A stretch of DNA of 64,000 bases from JAQUBU01 sp036677685 (GCA_036677685.1 JAVBWA010000034.1:54631-118630), one strand, 5' to 3'. Positions 37,216-46,036 are shown, counted from the stretch's first letter. Numbers and translations: made by a program. Notes: a model not told the origin generated them from the letters alone.

Positions 37216-38355
37216 ATGAAGATATTATTTTGCTCAGAATGCGGCAACGTGGTAAGCCCTGAATCAGAGTCTTATGAGAATGGTAATCTTGAACAAATAT
37301 ATATATGTGAAGAATGTTCTCCACAATATACATGGTGTTACGATTGTTCTGAGTTTCATAGTAATGAGGAATATACCTATTGTGATTGGTGCGACGAACC
37401 CATAGCGCCATGTCAAAGAAGTCATAGAGATTCGTCTGGTACTCGTCTGTGCGACGATTGTTACGATAGATGTCGTACATGTGATGATTGCGGTATGTTT
37501 TTGAACAGGGATGACGTTTATCGTTATAGCGGCGACACTCTTTGTGAAAGCTGCTATGACAGTATACGGAATGACGATTCCTCTGATGTTTTATTCAGTT
37601 ATTCATATAAACCTTATGCGCTTTTTTATGGTTCCGGTCCTGTATTCATGGGTGTTGAGTTGGAAGTTGACGATGGCGAAGATCGGGATAGATGTGTAAG
37701 AGAAATTTTAAGTCTGGCCAATACGGATGATTGTATGCTCTATGCCAAAGAAGACGGCAGTCTTGACTATGGTTTTGAGATTGTATCAATGCCGGCAACT
37801 TTAGAGTATCATTTGTCATATTTTCCATGGCTTAAAACCATGGAAATAGCAAAGAGGTATAACTTCCGTTCACATATGACAGAAACCTGTGGGTTACATG
37901 TCCATGTCAATCGTACAGCCTTTGGCTCTTCGTTTGAAGAGCAGGAGTTCGGAATAGCAAAGCTTATGTATATGGTGGAACTGTTCTGGGAGCAAATGGT
38001 TTCCTTCTCAAGGCGTACTTATAAGCAATTAGAACAATGGGCCAATAGATACGGATTAGAAATCCAGACCGAAAAGGTCGATTCGCTCTATAAGAAAGCG
38101 TGCATAGATAATCAACAAAAACGATACTATGCAATTAACCTTCAGAACTCAGAAACCGTAGAAGTGCGCCTATTTCGTGGGACATTAAAATACTCTACGT
38201 TTTCAGCAACCCTGCAATTTGTTCAATTGTTGGTAGACATCGCTTTAAAACTCAGTCTTACAGAGGTTCAGGCATTAACCTGGCCTGAGCTAATCAATGA
38301 AGGTCAAGACTACCGTGAACTGCAAGATTATTTGCAGAATCGCGGGTTAATATAG
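37216..38355 (+). CDS. Amidoligase (COOH-NH2 ligase) with N-terminal zinc fingers
   Basis: 379 residues from ATG 37216, six bases after GGAGG. Residues 1-120 contain many CxxC pairs (CSECG, CEEC, CYDC, CDWCDEP, CDDCYDRCRTCDDCG, CESCYD): several zinc knuckles. The rest matches the amidoligase_2 family: FMGVELEVDD (Mg/ATP site), YAKEDGSLDYGFEIVSMPAT, ETCGLHVHVNRTAFG and YAINLQNSETVEVRLFRGTL. This glutamine-synthetase-like fold joins a carboxyl group to an amine using ATP and is found on phages and plasmids, with unknown peptide or protein targets. A glutamine amidotransferase gene follows 13 bases later, probably as ammonia source or reverse enzyme. Confidence 0.88.
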   Translation: MKILFCSECGNVVSPESESYENGNLEQIYICEECSPQYTWCYDCSEFHSNEEYTYCDWCDEPIAPCQRSHRDSSGTRLCDDCYDRCRTCDDCGMFLNRDDVYRYSGDTLCESCYDSIRNDDSSDVLFSYSYKPYALFYGSGPVFMGVELEVDDGEDRDRCVREILSLANTDDCMLYAKEDGSLDYGFEIVSMPATLEYHLSYFPWLKTMEIAKRYNFRSHMTETCGLHVHVNRTAFGSSFEEQEFGIAKLMYMVELFWEQMVSFSRRTYKQLEQWANRYGLEIQTEKVDSLYKKACIDNQQKRYYAINLQNSETVEVRLFRGTLKYSTFSATLQFVQLLVDIALKLSLTEVQALTWPELINEGQDYRELQDYLQNRGLI

Positions 38356-38368
38356 GGCGGTGATAACT

Positions 38369-39085
38369 ATGTGTATTATCGCTCATAAGCCGGCCGGGGT
38401 CCACTTAATGGGGGATGACGTGCTGTTTAATTGCTTTGAAAACAATCCGGATGGAGCCGGATTAATGTATCTATATCAAGGTTCGGTTAGAATAATCAAA
38501 GGTTTTATGCGATTCACTGATTTACTTGAAAGCCTATTGTCTCTAGAAAAAAAAGTAAAATCTCTTACTGATATTGACATGGTAATCCATTTTAGGTATG
38601 CAACCCAGGGAAGTATTTGTGCTCAAAATTGCCATCCGTTTCCCTGCAGTTCAAATGACAAAGACCTAAGAAGTTTAAATTTATCTGCATTAACCGGAAT
38701 AGCTCATAACGGGGTTATTAATTTTTGCTCAACCAAAAAACGCTCCAAACTATCTGACACGCAAATATTTATTAGAGATTACTTATCCCGTATTCCATAT
38801 AGAGATTTATATAATTCTGCAATAAATAAGCTGATTTATGAGGCAACAAATAGTAAATTTGCTATAATGTCACAAAGAGGTGTTGATCTAATTGGTCCCT
38901 TCGTAGATCATAAAGGGATATTCTATTCCAACAGCAGTTTTATGGTGGATGATCGAATTAAGAAATGGTGTTTTGATGAAGATTTAGATTACTGTGATTC
39001 ATGCGGAAAACTATCTGTTGGTGAGTATTTTTACGATATGTGGCTTTGTCCACAATGTTTATCCTATTTCAACGAAGACTATTGA
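38369..39085 (+). CDS. Class II glutamine amidotransferase-like protein
   Basis: 238 residues. The ATG at 38369 is preferred over GTG 38360 because it places cysteine at position 2 (MCIIAHKPAG), the N-terminal nucleophile after Met removal. Supporting motifs: NPDGAGLMYL, IHFRYATQGS (Arg and Thr of the glutamine site), CHPFPC and GIAHNGVINF. The enzyme should hydrolyse glutamine or an amide bond. CDSCGKLS...CPQC near the end is an added zinc ribbon. GGGCGGTGAT serves as ribosome binding site. It pairs with the amidoligase gene. Confidence 0.88.
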   Translation: MCIIAHKPAGVHLMGDDVLFNCFENNPDGAGLMYLYQGSVRIIKGFMRFTDLLESLLSLEKKVKSLTDIDMVIHFRYATQGSICAQNCHPFPCSSNDKDLRSLNLSALTGIAHNGVINFCSTKKRSKLSDTQIFIRDYLSRIPYRDLYNSAINKLIYEATNSKFAIMSQRGVDLIGPFVDHKGIFYSNSSFMVDDRIKKWCFDEDLDYCDSCGKLSVGEYFYDMWLCPQCLSYFNEDY

Positions 39086-39090
39086 AACCG

Positions 39091-39160
39091 AAACCACATC
39101 GTTTTGTTACGATGTGGTTTACCGAGGATGGTCCCCAAGCCCATCTTCGGTAAACCACAT
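39091..39160 (+). promoter_or_regulatory. Three-arm alternative hairpin (attenuator-like)
   Basis: Arm 1 AAACCACATCG (39091-39101) pairs perfectly with CGATGTGGTTT (39110-39120). The same central arm, extended over 39112-39131, also pairs with 39141-39160 (20 pairs, one of them G-T). The two stems exclude each other, as in attenuators and riboswitches. It starts five bases after the amidotransferase stop, 33 bases before the next start. No T run follows the second stem, so a simple terminator is unlikely. Confidence 0.55.
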
Positions 39161-39192
39161 TAGGTTAGCCAAATAAAAGGAGTTGTTATTTT

Positions 39193-39711
39193 ATGAGAAT
39201 ATTAAATGTTACTGATTTATCTCAATATACCAACGGTAAAGAAATAACTGAATATATAAATCTCAAATACCCGAACTACTCTGATATGGATCGGTTGAGT
39301 TATTCTGTTTTGGCGGAATATCTGGCCAGTGGGGAGTATAAAGGTAATCATATTCTAGCCAATTATCAAAAAGAACGCCGTGCAGAAGCAATTATAACTG
39401 CGTGGGGTACTGCTTATCTGCAAGCGTTGGGGCGTAATGAGGATGCTGGTTTATTCAACGCGGAAAAGGCTTTGAGTTTTCTTGAGGAATTTTATTTCTT
39501 TGATGAGGATCAATCAATTATCCGTTTAATGGGTGAATTGCCCGCAGCGGTTGCCGGCCGCATAACTCTGTTACTTCTTAAATACCGAGAGAATGTTTCT
39601 GAATTAATTGATACGGTCGGTAGTTTCCTAAACAAGAAATCCACTACAGGATCCCTTAGGGCCGCATACAGAGAACTTGTACCAAGGGTGGTACCAAACT
39701 ATCAAAATTAA
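39193..39711 (+). CDS. Hypothetical helical protein
   Basis: 172 residues, mostly helical (ITEYINLKYPNYSDMDRLSY, NAEKALSFLEEFYFFDEDQS, RITLLLLKYRENVSELIDTV). No known family. AAAAGGAG precedes the ATG. It lies in the accessory operon behind the alternative hairpin and before a strong terminator. Confidence 0.65.
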   Translation: MRILNVTDLSQYTNGKEITEYINLKYPNYSDMDRLSYSVLAEYLASGEYKGNHILANYQKERRAEAIITAWGTAYLQALGRNEDAGLFNAEKALSFLEEFYFFDEDQSIIRLMGELPAAVAGRITLLLLKYRENVSELIDTVGSFLNKKSTTGSLRAAYRELVPRVVPNYQN

Positions 39712-39760
39712 TTATATGAACCGTGGCTGGCAAAATATTAGGACATAGTGTTTGATTTTA

Positions 39761-39791
39761 ATCCCGGGGTTATAAACCTCGGGATTTTTTA
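39761..39791 (+). terminator. Strong Rho-independent terminator
   Basis: Stem ATCCCGGGG / CCTCGGGAT (one G-T pair), loop TTATAAA, followed by TTTTTTAT. Confidence 0.85.
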
Positions 39792-39852
39792 TGGACATTT
39801 TTAATTGGAACTGTAATTCGATGTCCAAATAAATGCAAGGGGATTGAGTGTA

Positions 39853-40920
39853 ATGCAGAAAGCCACTGAGAAAAATTTTATCCGGTCAAAACAAAGGTAT
39901 GGAATGATATCTCAGAATATAATGCGAAACCCTTTTATAACTCCAACAGCAAAAGCACTGTACGGATATCTGGCCGGGTTTGCTGGCGCGGAAAACTCTG
40001 CTTTTCCCGGCCGTGATTTGGTGTGCCATGAAATGGGACTGAACAAGGATACCTTTTCTAAATATATTTGGGAGTTACAGTGTTGGCAGATCATAGAAAT
40101 AGAAAAAATCAGGGGACAAAAAGGCCAATGGGAAAATAATATTTATATCTTAGATCACTATCCTGCATTTGTGATGATGGAGAGAAAAGATTTCGAAGAA
40201 TCTGTTTGGCCTGAATTAAAAGGAAATATAAAGAAAAGCAAAAAGCCCTTTAAATCAACAACTTCACCATGTCCGAAAATTTCGGACATGGATGAAACCG
40301 GCTCACCATATCCGAAAAAACCGGACACGGTAAAACCAGACCTGGTGGAACCGGACCCGGAAATTTCGGACATTAACAATAACAGTCTTAAAAACAACAG
40401 TTTTAAAAGTAACAATCTTAACAACAACAACCTAGAAGATCATAATCACGAAAACATCCCAGGAGAAGTATCTCATATTTCTGATGTTGTTGTTGAATCA
40501 GCTTCGCTTAATTCTTTGAATGAGCTACGTGAGGCAGAAGCTGATGAAACACAAAATTCAAAGCAAACAGTTATAAAAAAAGGGGATCCTGTAACCATAT
40601 TTGCTGCTGAAGCCGGAATAATTAACATTCCTACTCAAGTAATTGAGCAACTGCAAAAATACCCTGATGAGGATCTCAAAAAAATAGCGCAAACCCTAAA
40701 AGACAGAAAAGATAGAGGTTTGATAAAAAATCCTTCAGGATTACTTTTTTGCCGCCCCGAGGTTCCAGATGCTATTCTTAAGGGTGAATTTTACCCTGAT
40801 TTACCTAAGCAAAAAAAGACAGTTGCAGATAAACTTAAAGACGTTGCCTGGCGGCAAAGCGACGAATATGAGATATATGTGCCGCCTAAAAAAAATGGCA
40901 TGACCAGTGCATTAAAATAA
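39853..40920 (+). CDS. Rep-like helix-turn-helix replication protein
   Basis: 355 residues from ATG 39853, after AAGGGGA. The first 100 residues form a winged-HTH typical of plasmid/phage replication initiators and replisome organisers (NPFITPTAKALYGYLAGFAG, DLVCHEMGLNKDTFSKYIWE, QWENNIYILDHYP). A low-complexity linker with repeated PKISDMD / PKKPDTVKPD units follows, then an Asn-rich stretch and a C-terminal helical domain (EQLQKYPDEDLKKIAQTLKD). In this protein class the DNA encoding the linker may serve as origin; a 25-bp palindrome lies there. A degraded IS3 begins right behind. Confidence 0.72.
   Translation: MQKATEKNFIRSKQRYGMISQNIMRNPFITPTAKALYGYLAGFAGAENSAFPGRDLVCHEMGLNKDTFSKYIWELQCWQIIEIEKIRGQKGQWENNIYILDHYPAFVMMERKDFEESVWPELKGNIKKSKKPFKSTTSPCPKISDMDETGSPYPKKPDTVKPDLVEPDPEISDINNNSLKNNSFKSNNLNNNNLEDHNHENIPGEVSHISDVVVESASLNSLNELREAEADETQNSKQTVIKKGDPVTIFAAEAGIINIPTQVIEQLQKYPDEDLKKIAQTLKDRKDRGLIKNPSGLLFCRPEVPDAILKGEFYPDLPKQKKTVADKLKDVAWRQSDEYEIYVPPKKNGMTSALK
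40267..40373 (+). repeat. Palindrome and iteron-like repeats inside the rep gene
   Basis: 40267-40291 is a perfect 12+1+12 palindrome with arms CCATGTCCGAAA / TTTCGGACATGG. Related half-sites recur at 40311-40327 (TCCGAAAAAACCGGACA) and 40357-40373 (CCGGAAATTTCGGACAT). They encode the Pro-Asp-rich linker. They could be initiator-binding sites of an origin inside the coding region. Confidence 0.5.
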
Positions 40921-40980
40921 TTTTTAACGGATAGAAGGACACCTTCCCACATCTGGTTAACTGTGGTAATATCATATCAG

Positions 40981-41082
40981 GGTGATATTAACCCTGGATT
41001 TATCCCGGCGGCCGCGATTACCATTGTCGGGACAAGCCGGACGGATTTCCGCCCGATTATTTTCCCCCTGCCAGGCAGGGGC
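40981..41082 (+). repeat. Dispersed repeat, copy 2, inside the IS3 remnant
   Basis: Matches 33886-33989 over its whole length, with 57 identical bases at 41026-41082. Its junction cuts the transposase right after the codons for RKHKPP, so the repeat inserted into, or recombined with, the IS after the IS was established. Confidence 0.7.
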
Positions 41083-41666
41083 GGTTTATGCTTTCTGACC
41101 GCATTTTCCAGGGCTTTAATGCAAAGCTCTGTTATCATGTTATCACCCGTTGCCCAACCCACTATTTCCTTGGTGAACATATCTTTTACGGTGGCGAGGT
41201 ACAAACAGCCTTCATAGGTGTATATATAACTAATATCCGTTACCCACACGGCAGCCGGTCTATCTATACTAAAGTTCTGGTTTAATAGGTTCTCTGCAGC
41301 AGGTTATAATTCGAATTCGTTGTTGCTTTGAATTTCTTTTTACGTTTGGCATATAATCTGTTCTTTTTCTGGATTTCGTAAAGTCTCTTACGGCTACAGT
41401 TAGGAAATTTCTCTCTTACATCAGCTAAGATTTTGTCTAGGCCATACATGCCATGACATTAATCGTAACTTTTCCGAGCAATTTTAAGTATTTCTTGGTT
41501 CTCAAGCTGTCGTTTGCTTGGGAGTCGGTCTTTCCAATCATAATAGCCGCTCCAGCGATACTTCGAGGATCTGGCACATCTTCTCAACAGGGAATATGGA
41601 GCTGTTTTCCTTGAAAATTCATAGGTTACTTCCGGTTCTTTGTCGCGAAGATGGCCGCAGCTTTTT

Positions 41667-41915
41667 TTATATTGCTACAGACTCCTCTAAGTCACTATTT
41701 CTATGCTTTTCAGCCCTTAATTCAGCTTCTAGTTCCATTATCCTTGCTTTATCAGAAAATTGTTTCTTCGTATCCGCCCCCAGCCAATTTCTCAAGGTTT
41801 GAGGATTTATCCCCAGATCTTTCGCCACACTGGCTGCTGATCGACCACTTTCTTTAACCAATCTCATTGCATCCGCCTTGAATTTAGCATCATAACGACT
41901 ACCACAATTTCTCAT
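41667..41915 (-). CDS. IS3 OrfA (transposase HTH subunit)
   Basis: 82 residues, HTH_Tnp_1 type: YDAKFKADAMRLVKESGRSA, ASVAKDLGINPQTLRNW, followed by a leucine-zipper-like ELEAELRAEKHRNSDLEE. It would provide DNA binding and, by frameshift into OrfB, the active enzyme. Its OrfB is destroyed. Confidence 0.8.
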   Translation of the reverse strand: MRNCGSRYDAKFKADAMRLVKESGRSAASVAKDLGINPQTLRNWLGADTKKQFSDKARIMELEAELRAEKHRNSDLEESVAI

Positions 41916-41964
41916 TTACTAATCTCTCCACAGTGGTTATTTTACCTAACTAGTGTGTGTCCAA

Positions 41965-42311
41965 CAAATCGGGTATAAGCCACACCGGGTAACTTGCAGT
42001 TTATAAATTAAGGCAACCGAGAAAACAGTTATATTGATATCGGAATAAACTGCGAAGGATTTGATTGAAGTGCTGTCATATATGGTCAAAACGTATCTAT
42101 TCAAGGGGAAATAAGGTGAAGGAATGTGGGTTGTTGGGGGTTTCAATAAAGCCTATCCTTAAAAAAGGATGATTTGTGAGGATTCTAAGAGTTATCAAGT
42201 AAATGCAGAGCCAGTTACCAACAGATGCTTAACAAATTGTCCGGAAAAGTGTTGACGATCCATGTTTATTATTTGAGGATAAAATCTTTCACTTAGGGAG
42301 GTTATATTGAA
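41965..42311. other. Gene-free stretch before the STAND gene
   Basis: No convincing frame. It ends in the AGGGAGG ribosome binding site of the next gene. The AT-rich part at 42160-42290 should hold its promoter; I could not fix one. Confidence 0.4.
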
Positions 42312-45239
42312 GTGGTACAACAGAGGGATACGAGCGCAAGGAACAAACCAACAGCTCAAAAATCATTTGTGGATCGCGAATCATTCCAAGAGGCTTTCGA
42401 AAAAGCACTAGATCGTAACCCGGAGCAAACGTATAAAGTGCTCGTTTATTATGGTGTTGGCGGCATAGGCAAGACATCCCTTATACAACAACTTGAAAGC
42501 AACTTGAAGTCGATAAATCCGAACGCAATGTGTGTTACGCTGGATTTTACGACTTCTCATTTCCGCCAGCAGGACGAAGCATTATTTCAACTTGTTTATA
42601 TGCTTGGTAAAGACTATAAGATCCCATTCCCAACATATGACATTGCTTATAAAGTTTACTGGAAGAAGGTTCATCCGAATCAAGCACTGATTGTCAAAGA
42701 AATTCCTTTCTTTGAGGACGGTTCAATAATCTCAGAAATAATTTCTGCGTTGGGAGATATGCCTGTTGTTGGTGTTGTTCCGAAAATTACCAAGATCGCA
42801 TTAAAAGGGCACTCATTTATTCAGACATGGTGGACTATGCGGGGAGAAAATACCTTACGAAAGTTAGAATCAATGCAGCCCCATGAGATATTAAATGAGT
42901 TTCCAATTTATTTCGCTCAGGATTTCGCAGATTACTTGAAAAAGAAAAACCAACCGGCAGTCATCTTTCTAGATACCTACGAGGCCCTCTGGGAGAGTAA
43001 CAAGGATGTCGGGCACTATACATCAAGAGATGCCTGGATACGCGACTTAATCGCTGAGTTACCATCGCCTGGTAATATTCTCTGGGTCATATGCGGAAGA
43101 GAACGGCTTAGATGGGCAGACATTAAAAATGACAATTGGGGTGACTATTTAGAGCAGCACCCTATAGGTAATCTCGAAAATCCGGATATCTGTGATTTCC
43201 TGATCAACTGGGGAATCACAGATTCAAAAATCCAGGATGCCATAGTAGAATCCAGTGAAGGAGTACCCTTCTATTTGGATCTGGCAGTAGAGATTTACTA
43301 CAAAAAACATGAGCCAATACCGGATGACTTTACCGGTACTCACGAGAAGTTATTGGAACGGTTCTTAAGATATTTGGATCGTTCTGAGAAAGTAGCCTTG
43401 GAAGTATTATCTGCGGCTAGGTTCTGGGATCGTGAATTATTTGATGCTCTGCTGACCACTTTTGATACCGGTTACCCCCGCCAGAGATTCTCCGAATTAA
43501 TGAAGCACTCATTCATAAATGAAGCCGTTATCAGCGGAAAAGCCACTTATTCAATGCATCAGTTAATGAGCAAGAATCTGCAGGATTTTCAGGATGAAGA
43601 AGATAGGCAAAGGGTCCATGAATACCTTTTTGAATATTATTCTGGACAATTGCCGGAGAAAGCAGCCAGGACAATTTCTGAGCAAAACAAAACTACTCTA
43701 CGTGAAGCCTTCTATCATAGAAGTAAGGTAGCAGATATCACTCAATTCAGTAAGTGGTTTTACGATGCTGCTAAAATTTTCAACACAAAATCGCAATATA
43801 ATCTTCTCACAGACTTATATCAGGCGCTATTGAACTTGCAGGAAGAGGACTTAGGCACTAACCATCTAGATGTAGCAACGACGTGTAACAATCTGGCCTT
43901 ATTATATCAGGATCAGGGGAAATATGAAGAAGCAGAACCTCTGTTTAAGCGGGCTTTAAAGATAAGTGAAGAGGTGTTAGGCCCTAACCATCCTTATGTA
44001 GCAACGACGTGTAACAATTTGGCCTTATTATATCAGGATCAGGGGAAATATGAAGAAGCAGAACCTCTGTATAAGCGGGCTTTAAAGATTTATGAAGAGG
44101 TGTTAGGCCCTAACAATCCAGATGTAGCAACGACGTGTAACAATCTGGCCGGATTATATCAGGCTCAGGGGAAATATGAAGAAGCAGAACCTTTGTATAA
44201 GCGGGCTTTTAAGATAAGTGAAGAGGTGTTGGGCACTAACAATCCAGATGTAGCAACGACGTGTAACAATCTGGCCGTATTATATCAGGATCAGGGGAAA
44301 TATGAAGAAGCAGAACCTCTGTTTATGCGGGCTTTTAAGATTAGGGAAGAGGTGTTGGGCCCCAACCATCCTTATGTAGCAGCGACGTGTAACAATCTGG
44401 CCGTATTATATCAGGATCGGGGGAAATATGAAGAAGCAGAACCACTGTTAAAGCGGGCTTTTAAGATTAGGGAAGAGGTGTTGGGCCCCAACCATCCTTA
44501 TGTAGCAGCAACGTGTAACAATCTGGCCGGATTATATCAGGATCAGGGGAAATATGAAGAAGCAGAACCTTTGTATATGCGGGCTTTAAAGATTTATGAA
44601 GAGGTGTTAGGCCCTAACCATCCTTATGTAGCAGCGACGTGTAACAATCTGGCCTCATTATATAAGGATCAGGGGAAATATGAAGAAGCAGAACCACTGT
44701 TAAAGCGGGCTTTTAAGATTAGGGAAGAGGTGTTAGGCCCTAACCATCCTTATGTAGCAACGACGTGTAACAATCTGGCCGTATTATATCAGGTTCAGGG
44801 GAAATATGAAGAAGCAGAACCTCTGTTTATGCGGGATTTAAAGATAAGTGAAGAGGTGTTGAGCCCCAACCATCCTTATGTAGCAACGACGTGTAACAAT
44901 CTGGCCTCATTATATCAGGCTCAGGGGAAATATGAAGAAGCAGAACCTTTGTATATGCGGGCTTTTAAGATTAGGGAAGAGGTGTTGGGCCCCAACCATC
45001 CTTATGTAGCAACGACGTGTAACAATCTGGCCTTATTATATAAGGATCAGGGGAAATATGAAGAAGCAGAACCTTTATATATGCGGGCTTTAAAGATTTA
45101 TGAAGAGGTTTTGGGCATTAATCATCCTGATGTAGCAACAACGTGTAACAATCTGGTCGGATTATATCAGGCTCAGGGGAAATATGATGAAGCAGAACTA
45201 CTGTATAAGCGGGCTTTAAAGATAAGGGAAGAATCTTAA
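42312..45239 (+). CDS. STAND (NB-ARC-like) ATPase with 11 TPR repeats
   Basis: 975 residues, GTG start ten bases after GGAGG. Residues 20-330 form a STAND NTPase: Walker A YYGVGGIGKTSLIQQ (about 47-61), Walker B AVIFLDTYEALWE, and a sensor-like ILWVICGRERLRW. A winged-helix/linker region follows (330-510). From 514 to the end are 11 copies of a 42-residue kinesin-light-chain-type TPR (NNLALLYQDQGKYEEAEPLF, KRALKISEEVLGPNHPYVAT). STAND proteins with TPR sensors are frequent antiphage or signalling NLR-like proteins; no separate effector domain is visible. The gene is flanked by two IS remnants, a sign of mobility. Confidence 0.9.
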   Translation: MVQQRDTSARNKPTAQKSFVDRESFQEAFEKALDRNPEQTYKVLVYYGVGGIGKTSLIQQLESNLKSINPNAMCVTLDFTTSHFRQQDEALFQLVYMLGKDYKIPFPTYDIAYKVYWKKVHPNQALIVKEIPFFEDGSIISEIISALGDMPVVGVVPKITKIALKGHSFIQTWWTMRGENTLRKLESMQPHEILNEFPIYFAQDFADYLKKKNQPAVIFLDTYEALWESNKDVGHYTSRDAWIRDLIAELPSPGNILWVICGRERLRWADIKNDNWGDYLEQHPIGNLENPDICDFLINWGITDSKIQDAIVESSEGVPFYLDLAVEIYYKKHEPIPDDFTGTHEKLLERFLRYLDRSEKVALEVLSAARFWDRELFDALLTTFDTGYPRQRFSELMKHSFINEAVISGKATYSMHQLMSKNLQDFQDEEDRQRVHEYLFEYYSGQLPEKAARTISEQNKTTLREAFYHRSKVADITQFSKWFYDAAKIFNTKSQYNLLTDLYQALLNLQEEDLGTNHLDVATTCNNLALLYQDQGKYEEAEPLFKRALKISEEVLGPNHPYVATTCNNLALLYQDQGKYEEAEPLYKRALKIYEEVLGPNNPDVATTCNNLAGLYQAQGKYEEAEPLYKRAFKISEEVLGTNNPDVATTCNNLAVLYQDQGKYEEAEPLFMRAFKIREEVLGPNHPYVAATCNNLAVLYQDRGKYEEAEPLLKRAFKIREEVLGPNHPYVAATCNNLAGLYQDQGKYEEAEPLYMRALKIYEEVLGPNHPYVAATCNNLASLYKDQGKYEEAEPLLKRAFKIREEVLGPNHPYVATTCNNLAVLYQVQGKYEEAEPLFMRDLKISEEVLSPNHPYVATTCNNLASLYQAQGKYEEAEPLYMRAFKIREEVLGPNHPYVATTCNNLALLYKDQGKYEEAEPLYMRALKIYEEVLGINHPDVATTCNNLVGLYQAQGKYDEAELLYKRALKIREES
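43851..45236 (+). repeat. Eleven tandem 126-bp repeats encoding TPRs
   Basis: Each 126-bp unit encodes 42 residues, and units share long identical DNA runs, including synonymous positions. Such homogeneity means recent duplication or gene conversion; copy number is likely variable between strains. Confidence 0.93.
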
Positions 45240-45246
45240 GCACTAG

Positions 45247-45960
45247 AAGCAAATGAACTATATGCTATCCATTACAAAGTCAAAGACAACCATCAATATG
45301 TAACCAAAGCAGCCTATGTGGTTTTAGGAATCAATATGGATGGCAACAAGGATATCTTGGGTGTTTGGATTGGTGAACACGAAAGCAGCAAATTCTGGCT
45401 CTCCGTATTAAATGATCTTAAAAGCCGAGGGGTTCTGGAAGTCTACCTGTTCTGCGTAGACGGACTTAAAGGGTTTCGCGAGTCCATCGCTGCCGTATAT
45501 CCCCAAGCCCAAATACAGCGCTGTATTATCCACCAAATCCGTTCCTCTACCCGTTATGTGGGGTACAAAGATATTAAGACCTTAATGCCTGATTTGAAGC
45601 TGGTATATAAGGTAGTTACAGAGAAGGAAGCTCATGAACATCTAATGGATTTCAAAGCCAAATGGGGTAAGCAGTATCCTTCCTGTGTTAGATAATTGGG
45701 ATATTTTAAGTACCTTCTTTGCATATCCACCGGAAGTTAGGAAAATCATATATACAACTAATATTATCGAAGGCCTTAACCGGCAGTTTCGGCAGATTAC
45801 TAAAAATAAGCCATCCTTTACCAATGACGATTCTTTGAAGAAAATACTCTACCTAGCTTCCAAGAAAATTGTTGGTCACTGGACGGCCAGGTGTCGAAAT
45901 TGGGATATGGTTTTAAATCAGTTGGAGATTATGTTTGCTGATAGAGATACTATAGTTTAG
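45247..45960 (+). mobile_element. IS256-family (mutator) transposase remnant
   Basis: The N-terminal third is missing. The text starts YAIHYKVKDNHQYVTKAAYV and continues LGINMDGNKDILGVWIGEHE, FCVDGLKGFRESIAAVYPQA and IQRCIIHQIRSSTRYV. A frameshift near 45685 then moves the frame to LDNWDILSTFFAYPPEVRKI and IIYTTNIIEGLNRQFRQITK. The fragment begins only a few bases after the STAND gene stop. Inactive. Confidence 0.88.
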
Positions 45961-45972
45961 CCCTTAAAATAG

Positions 45973-46036
45973 CGTCTCCCGGATTAAATTGCGTCATTCA
46001 CAACTACGTCGTGCATAACGTAATTCAATCCGGGAG
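45973..46036. repeat. Long imperfect inverted repeat
   Basis: Arms CTCCCGGATTAAATTGCGT / ACGTAATTCAATCCGGGAG pair with two mismatches around a 23-base centre, directly after the IS256 remnant. It may be a terminator, IS end or small palindromic element. Confidence 0.6.

Larger units (their letters stand above)
40935..41964 (-). mobile_element. IS3-family insertion sequence remnant
   Basis: Minus-strand OrfA is intact in outline (41667-41915), while OrfB survives only in pieces: NLLNQNFSIDRPAAVWVTDI and VKDMFTKEIVGWATGDNMIT near 41130-41300, the DDE-domain text. Downstream of KPP the catalytic end is lost, replaced by the dispersed repeat copy 2. Possible ends carry GGACAC (40937-40942) and its complement GTGTCC (41957-41962). 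The element cannot transpose on its own. Confidence 0.75.

Noticed and set aside
40977..41249. Intact minus-strand 90-residue gene
   Set aside because: It is the transposase fragment running into the dispersed repeat, so its last third is not real protein.
43851..45236. Regular tandem repeats as a CRISPR array
   Set aside because: The units are 126 bp, contiguous without variable spacers, and encode TPRs in one open frame.
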